Below are positions 1 through 7,032 of a DNA stretch of 7,840 bases, in pieces; position 1 is the first letter of the stretch; each line of letters begins with the position of its first letter. The position numbers were made by a program, and so were the translations under genes. The stretch is taken from positions 1 to 7,840 of the forward strand of contig SKGI01000023.1 in NCBI GenBank assembly GCA_007117555.1, in the 5' to 3' direction. The stretch comes from Candidatus Izemoplasma sp. GTDB lineage: Bacteria; Bacillota_I; Bacilli_A; Izemoplasmatales; Izemoplasmataceae. A model generated the notes under the pieces. The model was given only the letters and a program-made list of their open reading frames with translations, did not search any database and was not told the DNA's origin.

Positions 1-887
1 ACCTTATTGAGAATCGCTCGATCAATACGTGCGGTGCCATTGATATGTCCTTGGAAACCTTCAAAGATGCGACGCGTCATTTCAGCATCTTCAAGCGCAT
101 CATGACGTTGATTATCGAGGCGATGACCATAAAGTTTATACGCGTTCGCAAGTCCAAGGTCATCCTTTAATCCAAAATAATTTTTATGTAATTTAAGTAA
201 GTTGACAAACCGCGTCCGCTTCGGTAATCTTGGTAAGCCATTGATATCGGCTGCATCGCGTAAAGCAAGTGCATCATTCATGCCCCAAACAATGATCGCC
301 GGTTGATAGGTCTTAATTAAATCGATGAAGTGTTGATGAAACTCAACATAAGAAATCCCATTATCGACATCTGTTTGCGTTAAATCGAGAAACTTCAATG
401 TGCGCGGGGTCAGCTTACGATGACGCGTCGGTCGGATGAATGCTGCATACCGTTTTAATACAGTCCCTGCGGCATCGGTTAACACGTAACCTACTTGAAT
501 GACTTCTTGCACAAATGTCTTATCAACTTTATATGGATGCATACTCATTTCAAGGTCAAGAAACAATTTCATGTCCAGTTTATTAATGAAACGACCCGTT
601 TGTTTTTGCACGTGTTGGTGACTAAAGAAAACAGTTCGTCCTCTCGGATGCACGCGGTGAATCTGATAAACACGCGTCAAACTGACGCGTAATTTGAGAT
701 GCAGCGGACGAAGGGTCCGAGTCGTTTTAATGTCTGCAATAATTGTATAACCAGGGACAAGAAACTTAAAAAATTGATTGAAAGCGCTCCGCTGCATCAC
801 GACATGCCAGCGTCGTTTACGGGTCGCAATCACCAGTTCACGTGACAGTTCGTCGACAGCTATAATTGTGCCTTGAATACGGTTCAT
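1..887 (-). CDS. DEDDh 3'-5' exonuclease with an N-terminal extension (partial, 3' end beyond the left edge)
   Basis: The frame is open from an ATG at 887 to the window edge, giving at least 295 residues with no stop. The catalytic set of the DnaQ/RNase T (DEDDh) superfamily is complete: motif I FLDLEM (Asp111, Glu113), motif II WGMND (Asp205) and motif III HDALED (His262, Asp267). The WG-x-x-D form of motif II resembles the KapD/ERI1 branch rather than the proofreading subunit of DNA polymerase. Such enzymes remove nucleotides from 3' ends of DNA or RNA with two metal ions. Residues 1 to about 104 precede the exonuclease fold. The first 55 look rich in beta strands and basic residues and might form a small nucleic-acid-binding barrel (inference). 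The start is fixed by AGGTGAT five bases upstream, overlapping the uvrC stop. It lies 6 bases after uvrC and is probably co-transcribed. The substrate is unknown. Confidence 0.85.
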   Translation of the reverse strand, partial: MNRIQGTIIAVDELSRELVIATRKRRWHVVMQRSAFNQFFKFLVPGYTIIADIKTTRTLRPLHLKLRVSLTRVYQIHRVHPRGRTVFFSHQHVQKQTGRFINKLDMKLFLDLEMSMHPYKVDKTFVQEVIQVGYVLTDAAGTVLKRYAAFIRPTRHRKLTPRTLKFLDLTQTDVDNGISYVEFHQHFIDLIKTYQPAIIVWGMNDALALRDAADINGLPRLPKRTRFVNLLKLHKNYFGLKDDLGLANAYKLYGHRLDNQRHDALEDAEMTRRIFEGFQGHINGTARIDRAILNK

Positions 888-892
888 CAGTT

Positions 893-899
893 ATCACCT
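893..899 (-). promoter_or_regulatory. Ribosome binding site of the exonuclease gene, overlapping the uvrC stop codon
   Basis: On the minus strand AGGTGAT lies five bases before the ATG at 887 and contains the uvrC TGA stop (896-894). It pairs with the usual 3' end of 16S rRNA. The overlap suggests that ribosomes finishing uvrC help start the next gene. Confidence 0.75.
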
Positions 900-2663
900 G
901 TTCTTAAACTCTTCTTCGAGTACAGTTTTTATTCGGACAGCTGTTTTTTCTGAAATCGACAGTGCTTTATACGCATCAAGTGGTGCGGCACGCATCGCTT
1001 CGATTGTCTTAAAGTGTGTCAACAATTTCTTTTTAGTAATGGGACCGACCCCTTCAATGTTATCAAGCACCGTTGCATAAACCCCTTTACTGCGCAGTGT
1101 TTTATGATAATCGATGGCAAAGCGATGTGCTTCTTCTTGCACGAAAGACAATAACGCAAACACTTTACCGTGACGATCTAGTTCAATTTCATTGTCTTCC
1201 GCATCAATTAAATGATGGGTTTTATGATCCGATCCTTTAACGAGTCCTGCAAGCGGCAGTGTGAGATCAAGATCAGCGAGAACCCCTTTTGCGGCATTGA
1301 GTTGATGGATACCACCATCCACAAGAATCAAATCCGGCCGAACAGTATCTTCTAACAACATTCGTTGATAGCGGCGATATAACACTTCTTTCATTTGATC
1401 GGTATCGCCACTTTGTTTACCGCTATGGTTTAGCTTATATTTACGATACGCTTGTTTATCTGGTTTACCGTTTGTAAAGACGACCATAGCACTAACTGGA
1501 TGGGCGCCAGCAAAATGGGAGTTATCGAATGCTTCAATGCGATAAGGTGTTGGAATATTGAGCATTTCTGCGAGTTGATCAAGGGCACCGAATGTTTTTT
1601 CGGATTGTTGTGTCAGCCATTGGGTCTGTTCGGTCAAACTTTGACGCGCATTGGTTTCTGCTAAGTCAAGCAGTTTTCGTTTCGGGCCACGTTTAGGGAC
1701 TTTGACTGTTGTATTAAATAAAGACTCTAACTCTTTTATCACAAGAGGCACATTGGTTAAGACTTCAGGTGGAATCGGATACGCTTGATAAAACTGCATT
1801 AAATAGTCGAGAACTGGTTGTTCAGAATCTAGATAATAATGAAACAATTGGCGGTCTCGGGCACTGATTTTACCATTGCGGATAAAGAAGATTTCAATCG
1901 CAACATGTTCCGCATCTTCAGCAACCGCAATTAAATCACGATCGCGTAAGTCATCGAGATTAACGGCTTGTTTGCGGGTCGTTGTTTCAATGGCTTCGAT
2001 GGTTTTTTTATACTCTTGAGCACGTTCAAATGCTAAGTCCTCTGAAGCCGCAATCATTTTTTGTTTAAGCGTATCGACAACTTCTTTCGTCTCACCCTTA
2101 AGGAACCGACTAATTTCACGTTCAATTGCTGTATAGGTTGAGCGCTCAACTTTATGAATACATGGTGCAAGACATTGCTTAAGATAGTAGTAAAGACACG
2201 GTTCATTTGGCAGTTTATGACACTTTCTTAGTGGGTAAAGCCTATTTAAAATACGTAGTGTATCGCGTGCAGCTCGAACATCAGGATAAGGACCGTATAA
2301 GTGTTTATTTGTCTTATTCATCGGTCGCGTTACCCGTAGTTTAGGATGCCGCTCTTGTGTAATTTCAATATAAGGATATGATTTATCATCATTTAAAAGA
2401 ACATTAAACCGCGGACGATACTTTTTGATTAAATCAATTTCAAGAATAAGCGCTTCAAGTTCTGTGTTCGTCACAATATACTCAAACGTGTGAATGGTTT
2501 GAATCAACTTAGTCGTTTTGAAATCATGAGAACCCGTGAAATAGGTTACCAAACGTTTTTTGAGGTTTTTCGCTTTCCCTACATAGATGACTTTTCCATG
2601 AACATCGAGCATTTGATAGGACCCGGGTGCTTCAGGTACACGTGAAAGCTTTTCTTTAATCAT
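894..2663 (-). CDS. uvrC: UvrABC excinuclease subunit C
   Basis: UvrC makes the 3' and then the 5' incision around a lesion after UvrA-UvrB has located it. The 589-residue length is normal for the family. An N-terminal GIY-YIG nuclease domain (about 11-95) shows GSY at 14-16, YVG at 27-29, Arg37 and Glu75, the residues expected for 3' incision. Four cysteines (148, 156, 164, 168) lie in the region that holds a 4Fe-4S cluster in Escherichia coli UvrC. A UVR motif for UvrB contact lies near 198-233. The RNase H-like 5' nuclease has Asp380 (FDNSH), Asp449 (LVDGG) and His513 (EEAHRFA). The C-terminus is a tandem helix-hairpin-helix region (about 533-580). The ATG at 2663 follows GAAAGGAG (2671-2678) by 7 bases. 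It has its own promoter and is the first gene of a two-gene unit. Confidence 0.97.
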   Translation of the reverse strand: MIKEKLSRVPEAPGSYQMLDVHGKVIYVGKAKNLKKRLVTYFTGSHDFKTTKLIQTIHTFEYIVTNTELEALILEIDLIKKYRPRFNVLLNDDKSYPYIEITQERHPKLRVTRPMNKTNKHLYGPYPDVRAARDTLRILNRLYPLRKCHKLPNEPCLYYYLKQCLAPCIHKVERSTYTAIEREISRFLKGETKEVVDTLKQKMIAASEDLAFERAQEYKKTIEAIETTTRKQAVNLDDLRDRDLIAVAEDAEHVAIEIFFIRNGKISARDRQLFHYYLDSEQPVLDYLMQFYQAYPIPPEVLTNVPLVIKELESLFNTTVKVPKRGPKRKLLDLAETNARQSLTEQTQWLTQQSEKTFGALDQLAEMLNIPTPYRIEAFDNSHFAGAHPVSAMVVFTNGKPDKQAYRKYKLNHSGKQSGDTDQMKEVLYRRYQRMLLEDTVRPDLILVDGGIHQLNAAKGVLADLDLTLPLAGLVKGSDHKTHHLIDAEDNEIELDRHGKVFALLSFVQEEAHRFAIDYHKTLRSKGVYATVLDNIEGVGPITKKKLLTHFKTIEAMRAAPLDAYKALSISEKTAVRIKTVLEEEFKNR

Positions 2664-2696
2664 ATCCGGTCTCCTTTCAATGGTGACTCACGTTCT

Positions 2697-2705
2697 ATTA
2701 TAGCA
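2697..2705 (-). promoter_or_regulatory. Extended -10 promoter of the uvrC unit
   Basis: The minus strand reads TGCTATAAT, a perfect TGn extended -10 for the main sigma factor. No good -35 is found at 16-18 bases; the nearest candidate, TTTACG at 2723-2728, has 20-base spacing. Extended -10 promoters can work without a -35. The start would fall near 2690-2693, giving a leader of about 28 bases. It sits just past the rbfA terminator, so uvrC is an independent unit. Confidence 0.7.
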
Positions 2706-2725
2706 TTTTTTTGCATCATGCTCGT

Positions 2726-2753
2726 AAAAAAATAAGGATGCCGCAGCATCCTT
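2726..2753 (-). terminator. Intrinsic terminator after rbfA, ending the rimP-rbfA operon
   Basis: On the minus strand an 8-base-pair stem (AAGGATGC with GCATCCTT, arms 2746-2753 and 2734-2741) closes a TGCG tetraloop. After one A comes a run of seven T at 2732-2726. The first base of the stem lies inside the TAA stop of rbfA, so the hairpin forms as soon as the last codon has been copied. The stem and long T run mark a strong factor-independent terminator. Confidence 0.92.
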
Positions 2754-3094
2754 TATTCTTCGTCTTTTAAAACTTCTTTAAGACCACTTTCAATCCGGTT
2801 CCCTGTTTCAAGTGATGCATCGTACTTGAACAGTAGTTCAGGCATTTTCCGCATTTGCACATGACGTCCAAGTGCGCCACGAATAAAGGTCTTAGAGCGG
2901 TCAAGTGCTTTAGCAACCGCTTCTTTACGATCTTCTTGTAAGTTGGTGTAATAAATGGTGAGAAAGGACAAGTCGCTTGTCAGTTTTACGCCTGTAATGG
3001 TCACGAAATTGACAGCGGGATCTTTGACTTCTTCGCGTAGAATACGTGTTAGACTACGGATAATGGATGATTCGAGTCGTGCATGTTTACTCAT
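2753..3094 (-). CDS. rbfA: Ribosome-binding factor A (30S maturation)
   Basis: RbfA binds late pre-30S particles near the neck and the 5' end of 16S rRNA, helps final maturation, and is needed for cold adaptation in studied bacteria. The 113 residues form one KH-type domain and match the usual length. Family landmarks are the helix with [13 protein letters not shown] at 14-26, the strands [19 protein letters not shown] at 31-49, the kinked helix with IRGALGRH at 71-78, and [17 protein letters not shown] at 85-101. The ATG at 3094 overlaps the infB stop in ATGA (4 bases), so translation is probably coupled. AAGGAG at 3106-3111 lies inside the end of infB at a rather long 11-base distance. The gene ends the operon, with a terminator hairpin starting in its stop codon. 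The ylxP gene often found between infB and rbfA is absent. Confidence 0.94.
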   Translation of the reverse strand: MSKHARLESSIIRSLTRILREEVKDPAVNFVTITGVKLTSDLSFLTIYYTNLQEDRKEAVAKALDRSKTFIRGALGRHVQMRKMPELLFKYDASLETGNRIESGLKEVLKDEE

Positions 3095-4929
3095 TTTCTC
3101 TCAATCTCCTTCATAGTAGATGCTTCAATCACATCACCGACTTTAATGTCATTAAATTTCTCAACCATAATGCCACATTCAAAGCCTTGGCGTACTTCTT
3201 TGACATCGTCCTTGAAACGCTTGAGACTGGCAAGCTCGCCCTCATAGATGACGACACCTTCTCGCAAAACACGTACAAGTGCATCGCGTTTAATAAAGCC
3301 ATCCGTGACATAACAGCCGCCGATGGTACCAACGCGTGAAATTTTGAATGTGTCACGCACTTCAGCTTGACCGGTTACCACTTCTTTAAATTCTGGATCA
3401 AGCATACCTTTAAGGGCTTTTTCAATGTCTTCAAGTGCTTTGTAGATGATGTTATAAAGGCGAATATCAACGCCTTTTTCTTGAGCTATGTCACGTACAG
3501 CAGCCGCCGGGCGAACATTGAATCCTAAAATGACCGCACCACTTGCTAGAGCTAAGCTCACATCTGTTTCAGTAATTGTGCCTACGCTAGAACGGATGAT
3601 TTGAATATTGGCGCCTTCAACTTCAATGTTTTCAAGCGATGACTTTAATGCTTCTATCGAACCATGGGTGTCGCCTTTAATGATGATATTTAATTGTTTC
3701 ATATCACCTTCTTGCGCATTCGCAAACATTTCATCGAGGCTCATTGCCTTTGAAACACCCAGTTCTTCACGCCATGTTTTGTGGGTGCGCTGTTCAGAAA
3801 CTTGACGGGCTTCACGTTCTTCTTTAAAGACCATGAATGGGTCGCCCGCTTGTGGCACGTCAGAAAGTCCTGTAATGACAACCGCTGAAGAAGGCGGCGC
3901 TTCTTTAAGTCGCTTCCCAAGGTCATCGGTCATCGTACGTACTTTACCGAATGTATCGCCTACAACGATGACATCACCTGTACGAAGTGTACCGTTTTGA
4001 ACGAGTAGTGTCGCGATGGGGCCTTGACCTTTGTCAAGTTCCGCTTCAATCACGGTACCGATTGCAGATCGCTTTGGATTCGCCGTGAAACTTTCAACTT
4101 CGGCAGTGAGTAAAATCATTTCAAGTAGCTCATCCACGCCAGCACCTGTTAATGCAGAAAGTTCGACAAATACAGTTTGACCGCCCCAATCTTCAGCTAA
4201 AAGATTAAACTCAGTAAGTTCTTGTTTAACTTTTTCTGGGTTAGCACCAGGTCGGTCCATTTTGTTGACCGCAACAATAATTGGGCAACCAGCTGCTTTA
4301 GCATGGTCAATGGCTTCTTTTGTTTGCGGCATCACACCATCATCGGCCGCAACAACTAAAATCGTGACATCCGTAATCGATGCCCCACGTGCACGCATTT
4401 CAGTAAATGCTGCATGGCCTGGTGTGTCGATGAACGTAATGGCTTTACCATTTTTGCGGTACTGATAGGCACCGATGTGTTGGGTAATACCGCCTGCTTC
4501 ACCTTCGGTGACACGGGCATTACGAATGGTATCAAGCAACGTCGTTTTACCATGGTCAACATGACCCATAATAGTGACTACTGGTGGGCGTTCGACCAAA
4601 TCTTCATCTTTATCTTCAATCACAAATTCGTCAAACCGAGTTGGATCGGTGACGACCTCATCAACGACTTCTTTGTCGTATTCAAGTGCAATCATTTCGA
4701 CAGTTTCACGTTCGAGCACTTGGTTTTGCCCAGCCATGATACCTAATGCCATCGCTTTCTTGATAATTTCAGCGACTGGACGGGCAAGCTGTTCAGACAG
4801 TTCAAGAACAGTCAAGGTGCTTGAATATGTTACGACAGGCGCTGCTTGAGGTTTAGGTTTCACAGGTGTTGATTTTCTCTGTTTTCTGTTACGTTGGTTT
4901 TTGACGGGTCTAGTTGGTTTTTTCGCCAT
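3091..4929 (-). CDS. infB: Translation initiation factor IF-2
   Basis: This GTPase places fMet-tRNA on the 30S subunit and promotes 50S joining. Numbered from the ATG at 4929 (612 residues), a basic N-terminus (2-28) leads to an IF2N domain (about 37-87). The G domain shows G1 GHVDHGKT at 122-129, G2 around [10 protein letters not shown] at 146-155, G3 DTPGH at 168-172, G4 NKMD at 222-225 and G5 SAL at 258-260. Domains II and III follow, and the C-terminal C2 domain has SLKRFKDDV and ECG (584-586), the region that reads fMet-tRNA. The long N-terminal extension of enterobacterial IF-2 is missing, as is common in low-GC Gram-positives and mollicutes. The GTG at 4938 would lengthen the protein by three residues but lies inside the Shine-Dalgarno, so ATG 4929 is chosen. 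The TGA stop overlaps the rbfA start. Confidence 0.97.
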   Translation of the reverse strand: MAKKPTRPVKNQRNRKQRKSTPVKPKPQAAPVVTYSSTLTVLELSEQLARPVAEIIKKAMALGIMAGQNQVLERETVEMIALEYDKEVVDEVVTDPTRFDEFVIEDKDEDLVERPPVVTIMGHVDHGKTTLLDTIRNARVTEGEAGGITQHIGAYQYRKNGKAITFIDTPGHAAFTEMRARGASITDVTILVVAADDGVMPQTKEAIDHAKAAGCPIIVAVNKMDRPGANPEKVKQELTEFNLLAEDWGGQTVFVELSALTGAGVDELLEMILLTAEVESFTANPKRSAIGTVIEAELDKGQGPIATLLVQNGTLRTGDVIVVGDTFGKVRTMTDDLGKRLKEAPPSSAVVITGLSDVPQAGDPFMVFKEEREARQVSEQRTHKTWREELGVSKAMSLDEMFANAQEGDMKQLNIIIKGDTHGSIEALKSSLENIEVEGANIQIIRSSVGTITETDVSLALASGAVILGFNVRPAAAVRDIAQEKGVDIRLYNIIYKALEDIEKALKGMLDPEFKEVVTGQAEVRDTFKISRVGTIGGCYVTDGFIKRDALVRVLREGVVIYEGELASLKRFKDDVKEVRQGFECGIMVEKFNDIKVGDVIEASTMKEIERK

Positions 4930-4933
4930 CAAA

Positions 4934-4946
4934 ATCACCTCTTTCT
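4934..4946 (-). promoter_or_regulatory. Very strong ribosome binding site of infB, which decides its start
   Basis: The minus strand reads AGAAAGAGGTGAT, which differs from the full complement of the usual 16S rRNA tail (AGAAAGGAGGTGAT) by one missing G. It ends four bases before ATG 4929. The alternative GTG start at 4938 is part of this element and can be ruled out on position. The site gives IF-2 its own initiation within the operon. Confidence 0.85.
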
Positions 4947-4956
4947 CTAAGTTTCT

Positions 4957-5253
4957 TCAGTATTTCTTTAAAGCTTCGACAAAGCCGGCATCGATGATTG
5001 CTACGGCTTTACGATTCGTTTTGCCAATCGCTTTAGAGAGCGTGTCTGTATCAAACTCATCGATGAGCAAGACATCCGCACGATGTGTTTTATCATGGAG
5101 CTTTTTTTGAATATTGTCACCGGCGTCACTGGCTAAAAATACGACCGTCGGTTGGTTGCGCTTCAAAGCTTCAAGCACTTGGCCTTCACCGTCAATTGTG
5201 CAACGAGCACGACGGGCAAGTCCAAGTAAACCAAGTCTCGCATCAACTTTCAT
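4957..5253 (-). CDS. ylxQ: YlxQ, L7Ae-family RNA-binding protein
   Basis: The 98 residues match the L7Ae/L30e/YlxQ family: GLLGLARRARCTIDGEGQV near 8-26, VVFLASDAGDNIQKKLHDK near 37-55, and the IGKTNRKAVAIID segment near 76-88 that ends in the typical Gly-Phe motif. L7Ae proteins bind kink-turn RNA. The Bacillus subtilis paralogues YbxF and YlxQ (RplGB) are related, and YlxQ has no settled cellular role. The ATG at 5253 overlaps the end of ylxR by 11 bases and has no clear Shine-Dalgarno, so it probably depends on coupling to ylxR. A stop lies just upstream in its frame, which leaves no other ATG. A 27-base gap with the infB ribosome binding site follows it. The placement between ylxR and infB is classic for Bacillota. 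Confidence 0.9.
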   Translation of the reverse strand: MKVDARLGLLGLARRARCTIDGEGQVLEALKRNQPTVVFLASDAGDNIQKKLHDKTHRADVLLIDEFDTDTLSKAIGKTNRKAVAIIDAGFVEALKKY

Positions 5254-5515
5254 CTTCGATTAGTTGACGAATTGCTTCATAAACCGTTGAATCAATCGTC
5301 GTTTCTAAATGGCGCTCAAGACGCTTGGTTTTTATCGCTTTCTCAAGAACGGACAAGGACTTTTTGAGATACGCGCCCCGGCCATTTTGTTTGCCTGTTG
5401 GATCGACAAACACATCACCCTGATTGTTTTTGACAATGCGGATTAATTCTTTCTTAGGGTGTTGCTCTTGGGTGACGACACATTTACGTAACGGTTCTTT
5501 ACGTATCTTGGCCAT
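5243..5515 (-). CDS. rnpM: YlxR family protein (RNase P modulator RnpM)
   Basis: This 90-residue basic protein carries the YlxR signature: RKCV at 10-13, KKELIRIV at 21-28, and DPTGKQNGRGAYL at 38-50 with the invariant GRGAY. In Bacillus subtilis YlxR was shown to bind RNase P RNA and lower its activity, hence the name RnpM; earlier work called it a nucleoid-associated regulator. The role here is transferred from the family. ATG 5515 is preferred because homologues start M-A-K-x-R-K. A GTG two codons upstream (5521) is possible but has no better ribosome binding site. The gene begins inside the end of nusA (17-base overlap) with no convincing Shine-Dalgarno, and it overlaps ylxQ by 11 bases, so the three are likely translated as a coupled chain. 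Confidence 0.92.
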   Translation of the reverse strand: MAKIRKEPLRKCVVTQEQHPKKELIRIVKNNQGDVFVDPTGKQNGRGAYLKKSLSVLEKAIKTKRLERHLETTIDSTVYEAIRQLIEDES

Positions 5516-6590
5516 GGTCACTATCTATGTCAATCCGCCGATAATTGATGCCAAGTTCTTTCGCATCACTAATTGACTTGATGTCAATTTTCCAACCGCT
5601 CGATTGGGCGGCTAGGCGCACATTTTGTCCTTTTGTACCGATGGCACTCGTAAAATCCTTGTCCTTAACAATCACCACGGCACTTTTTTGTTTTTTATTC
5701 GGATTAATCGCAACGATCTTAGCAGGTTCAAGCGCATTTTTAATCAGATCTGCAGGCTCTTTAGACCACTCATATATATCGACGCGTTCACCTTGCAACG
5801 CTTCTAATACTTCGTTAATCCGTTGACCTTTGTAGCCAACAACTGCCCCAACTGGATCGACGTGTTCATCGTGGGAGTATACCGCGACTTTACTACGATC
5901 ACCCGGGTCACGAGCAAGGCCCATAATTTCCACTGTTCCGTCGGCAATTTCTGGCGTCACTTGTTCAATGAGCCGTTTCACAAGATTTTTATCATTTCGT
6001 GAAACGAATACTTTAGGCCCTTTGGTAGTCATCTCCACCTTGGTGATGTAGACTTTTAATTTTGCATCGATGCGGGCATCGTCTGTGCGCAACAACTCTT
6101 TGCGCGGCAAACTGGTTTCTAAATTATGCCCTAAGTCAAGTGTCACAAAATCACGATTGATAGCGGCGATGGTTGTATTGATCATTTCGTTTTCACGGGC
6201 TTTGAAAATCTCATAGATTTTTTCACGCTCTAAGTTTTTGAGTCCCTGTGTCAACATTTGTTTAACGCTGACTGCAGCAATGCGACCAAAGTCTTTCAGT
6301 TTAACTTCTCGGGTTAAAATTTCGCCAACCTTGATTGTCTTCTTCTCTAGTCTCGCATCCTTGAGGGCAATTTCACCTTTCTCAGGATTTTCTTTAACGA
6401 CGAGTAAGTCTTCAAACGCACGAATCGTTTCTTTTTCCACTGAAAATTCAATGCGGACATTTTCGCTGTAATCTTCTTTTTTCATAGCGTTTTGAATTCC
6501 GCGTTCCATGACCTCAAGAACTTTATCCTTTTCTAGGTTACGCGACTGGGCAATCATATCGAGTGCCGCAAAGAAATCTTTACTTTTCAT
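5499..6590 (-). CDS. nusA: Transcription termination/antitermination factor NusA
   Basis: NusA binds RNA polymerase near the RNA exit channel, stabilises pauses, and helps hairpins form at weak intrinsic terminators. The 363 residues give the compact Gram-positive form: N-terminal polymerase-binding domain (about 1-127), S1 domain (about 133-198), KH1 with DVDPVGAVVGYKG-type motif (GYKG 252-255) and KH2 with GTKG at 318-321. The acidic repeats found at the C-terminus of Escherichia coli NusA are absent, as in Bacillus. The ATG at 6590 follows AGGAGG (6597-6602) by six bases, and that site overlaps the rimP stop. A TAA at 5501-5499 ends the gene 17 bases inside ylxR. Its own operon leader carries a terminator hairpin, which suggests NusA feedback on its own synthesis. 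Confidence 0.97.
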   Translation of the reverse strand: MKSKDFFAALDMIAQSRNLEKDKVLEVMERGIQNAMKKEDYSENVRIEFSVEKETIRAFEDLLVVKENPEKGEIALKDARLEKKTIKVGEILTREVKLKDFGRIAAVSVKQMLTQGLKNLEREKIYEIFKARENEMINTTIAAINRDFVTLDLGHNLETSLPRKELLRTDDARIDAKLKVYITKVEMTTKGPKVFVSRNDKNLVKRLIEQVTPEIADGTVEIMGLARDPGDRSKVAVYSHDEHVDPVGAVVGYKGQRINEVLEALQGERVDIYEWSKEPADLIKNALEPAKIVAINPNKKQKSAVVIVKDKDFTSAIGTKGQNVRLAAQSSGWKIDIKSISDAKELGINYRRIDIDSDHGQDT

Positions 6591-6596
6591 GTGTGT

Positions 6597-6602
6597 CCTC
6601 CT
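6597..6602 (-). promoter_or_regulatory. Ribosome binding site of nusA, overlapping the rimP stop codon
   Basis: The minus strand reads AGGAGG, six bases before ATG 6590. Its first two bases belong to the TAG stop of rimP (6603-6601). The stop-to-start gap is 10 bases. A 9-base-pair hairpin ends 12 bases upstream, so the site itself stays unpaired. Confidence 0.85.
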
Positions 6603-7032
6603 ATAACTTCACAGCTAGCCGAATGAGGGTCACTTCGGCTAGTAAAATCATTACTTTTTGCCGGTTCGTACTTAATAGCGTTAATCGCTCTTCATCTAAA
6701 GATAGTAACGTACCTTCATGTTGTTGATCGAATGTTTCAAGGTAAATAGTTTTGCCGACAGCACGACGGATTTCATCGTGGTTTCTCAAAGGACGTTCTG
6801 CACCGGCTGATGTCACTTCAAGACTATAGCTTTCAGCGATTGGGTCGGTTTCGTCAAGATAATTGGATACCGCTTCTGAAACCTTTACACAATCATCAAT
6901 ATCAATCCCTGATTCATGATCGATCAAAACACTGAGTACAGGTCCTTCTTCGCGCTTTTCATAGACGATGTCGTACAGTTCAAAGCCTAGCGCCTCAACA
7001 AGCTTTCGAATTGGCGGGGTAAGTTTTTCCAT
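6601..7032 (-). CDS. rimP: Ribosome maturation factor RimP
   Basis: RimP binds early 30S intermediates and helps assembly around the S12 site and central pseudoknot. The 143-residue length is typical. The N-terminal domain (1 to about 83) has LGFELYDIVYEK at 15-26, VLSVLIDHESGIDIDDC at 32-48, and YSLEVTSAGAERPL at 69-82, the family signature; it reads S-A-G where S-P-G is more usual. An SH3-like C-terminal domain (about 84-143) follows. ATG 7032 lies six bases after CGGAGGT (7039-7045). It is the first gene of the operon and stands directly before nusA, an order kept across most bacteria. The polC gene often found upstream in Bacillota is not here; a SpoU methyltransferase takes that place. 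Confidence 0.95.
   Translation of the reverse strand: MEKLTPPIRKLVEALGFELYDIVYEKREEGPVLSVLIDHESGIDIDDCVKVSEAVSNYLDETDPIAESYSLEVTSAGAERPLRNHDEIRRAVGKTIYLETFDQQHEGTLLSLDEERLTLLSTNRQKVMILLAEVTLIRLAVKL
6615..6642 (-). repeat. Perfect 9-base-pair inverted repeat at the end of rimP, upstream of nusA
   Basis: CTAGCCGAA (6642-6634 on the minus strand) pairs with TTCGGCTAG (6623-6615) around a 10-base loop. It lies within the last codons of rimP. No T tract follows, so it is not a terminator. It could be an mRNA processing or stability hairpin at the rimP-nusA junction, or chance pairing in coding sequence. Confidence 0.5.

Noticed and set aside
2675..2696. Possible LexA/DinR (SOS) operator downstream of the uvrC -10, reading GAACGTGAGTCAC on the minus strand
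   Set aside because: The right half lacks GTTC and the central bases do not fit the Gram-positive SOS consensus. Only one half-site matches, and the short GTGAGTCAC palindrome is too small to interpret.
2807..2830. Inverted repeat TTCAAGT/ACTTGAA around GATGCATC inside rbfA
   Set aside because: It encodes conserved RbfA residues, has no T tract and does not lie at a gene junction. A 7-base repeat of this kind is expected by chance in a window of this size.
4934..4938. GTG start for infB at 4938
   Set aside because: The codon lies within the Shine-Dalgarno sequence of the downstream ATG.
4981..5010. Inverted repeat AAAGCCG/CGGCTTT inside ylxQ
   Set aside because: The 16-base loop, coding location and lack of associated signals give no support for a function.
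3067..5110. Several open frames on the plus strand opposite infB, ylxQ and rbfA
   Set aside because: They are antisense shadows of strongly conserved genes and show no family motifs or ribosome binding sites.
5571..5589. Inverted repeat AATTGAC/GTCAATT near the end of nusA
   Set aside because: The stem is short and AT-rich, lies within the codons after KH2, and has no T tract.
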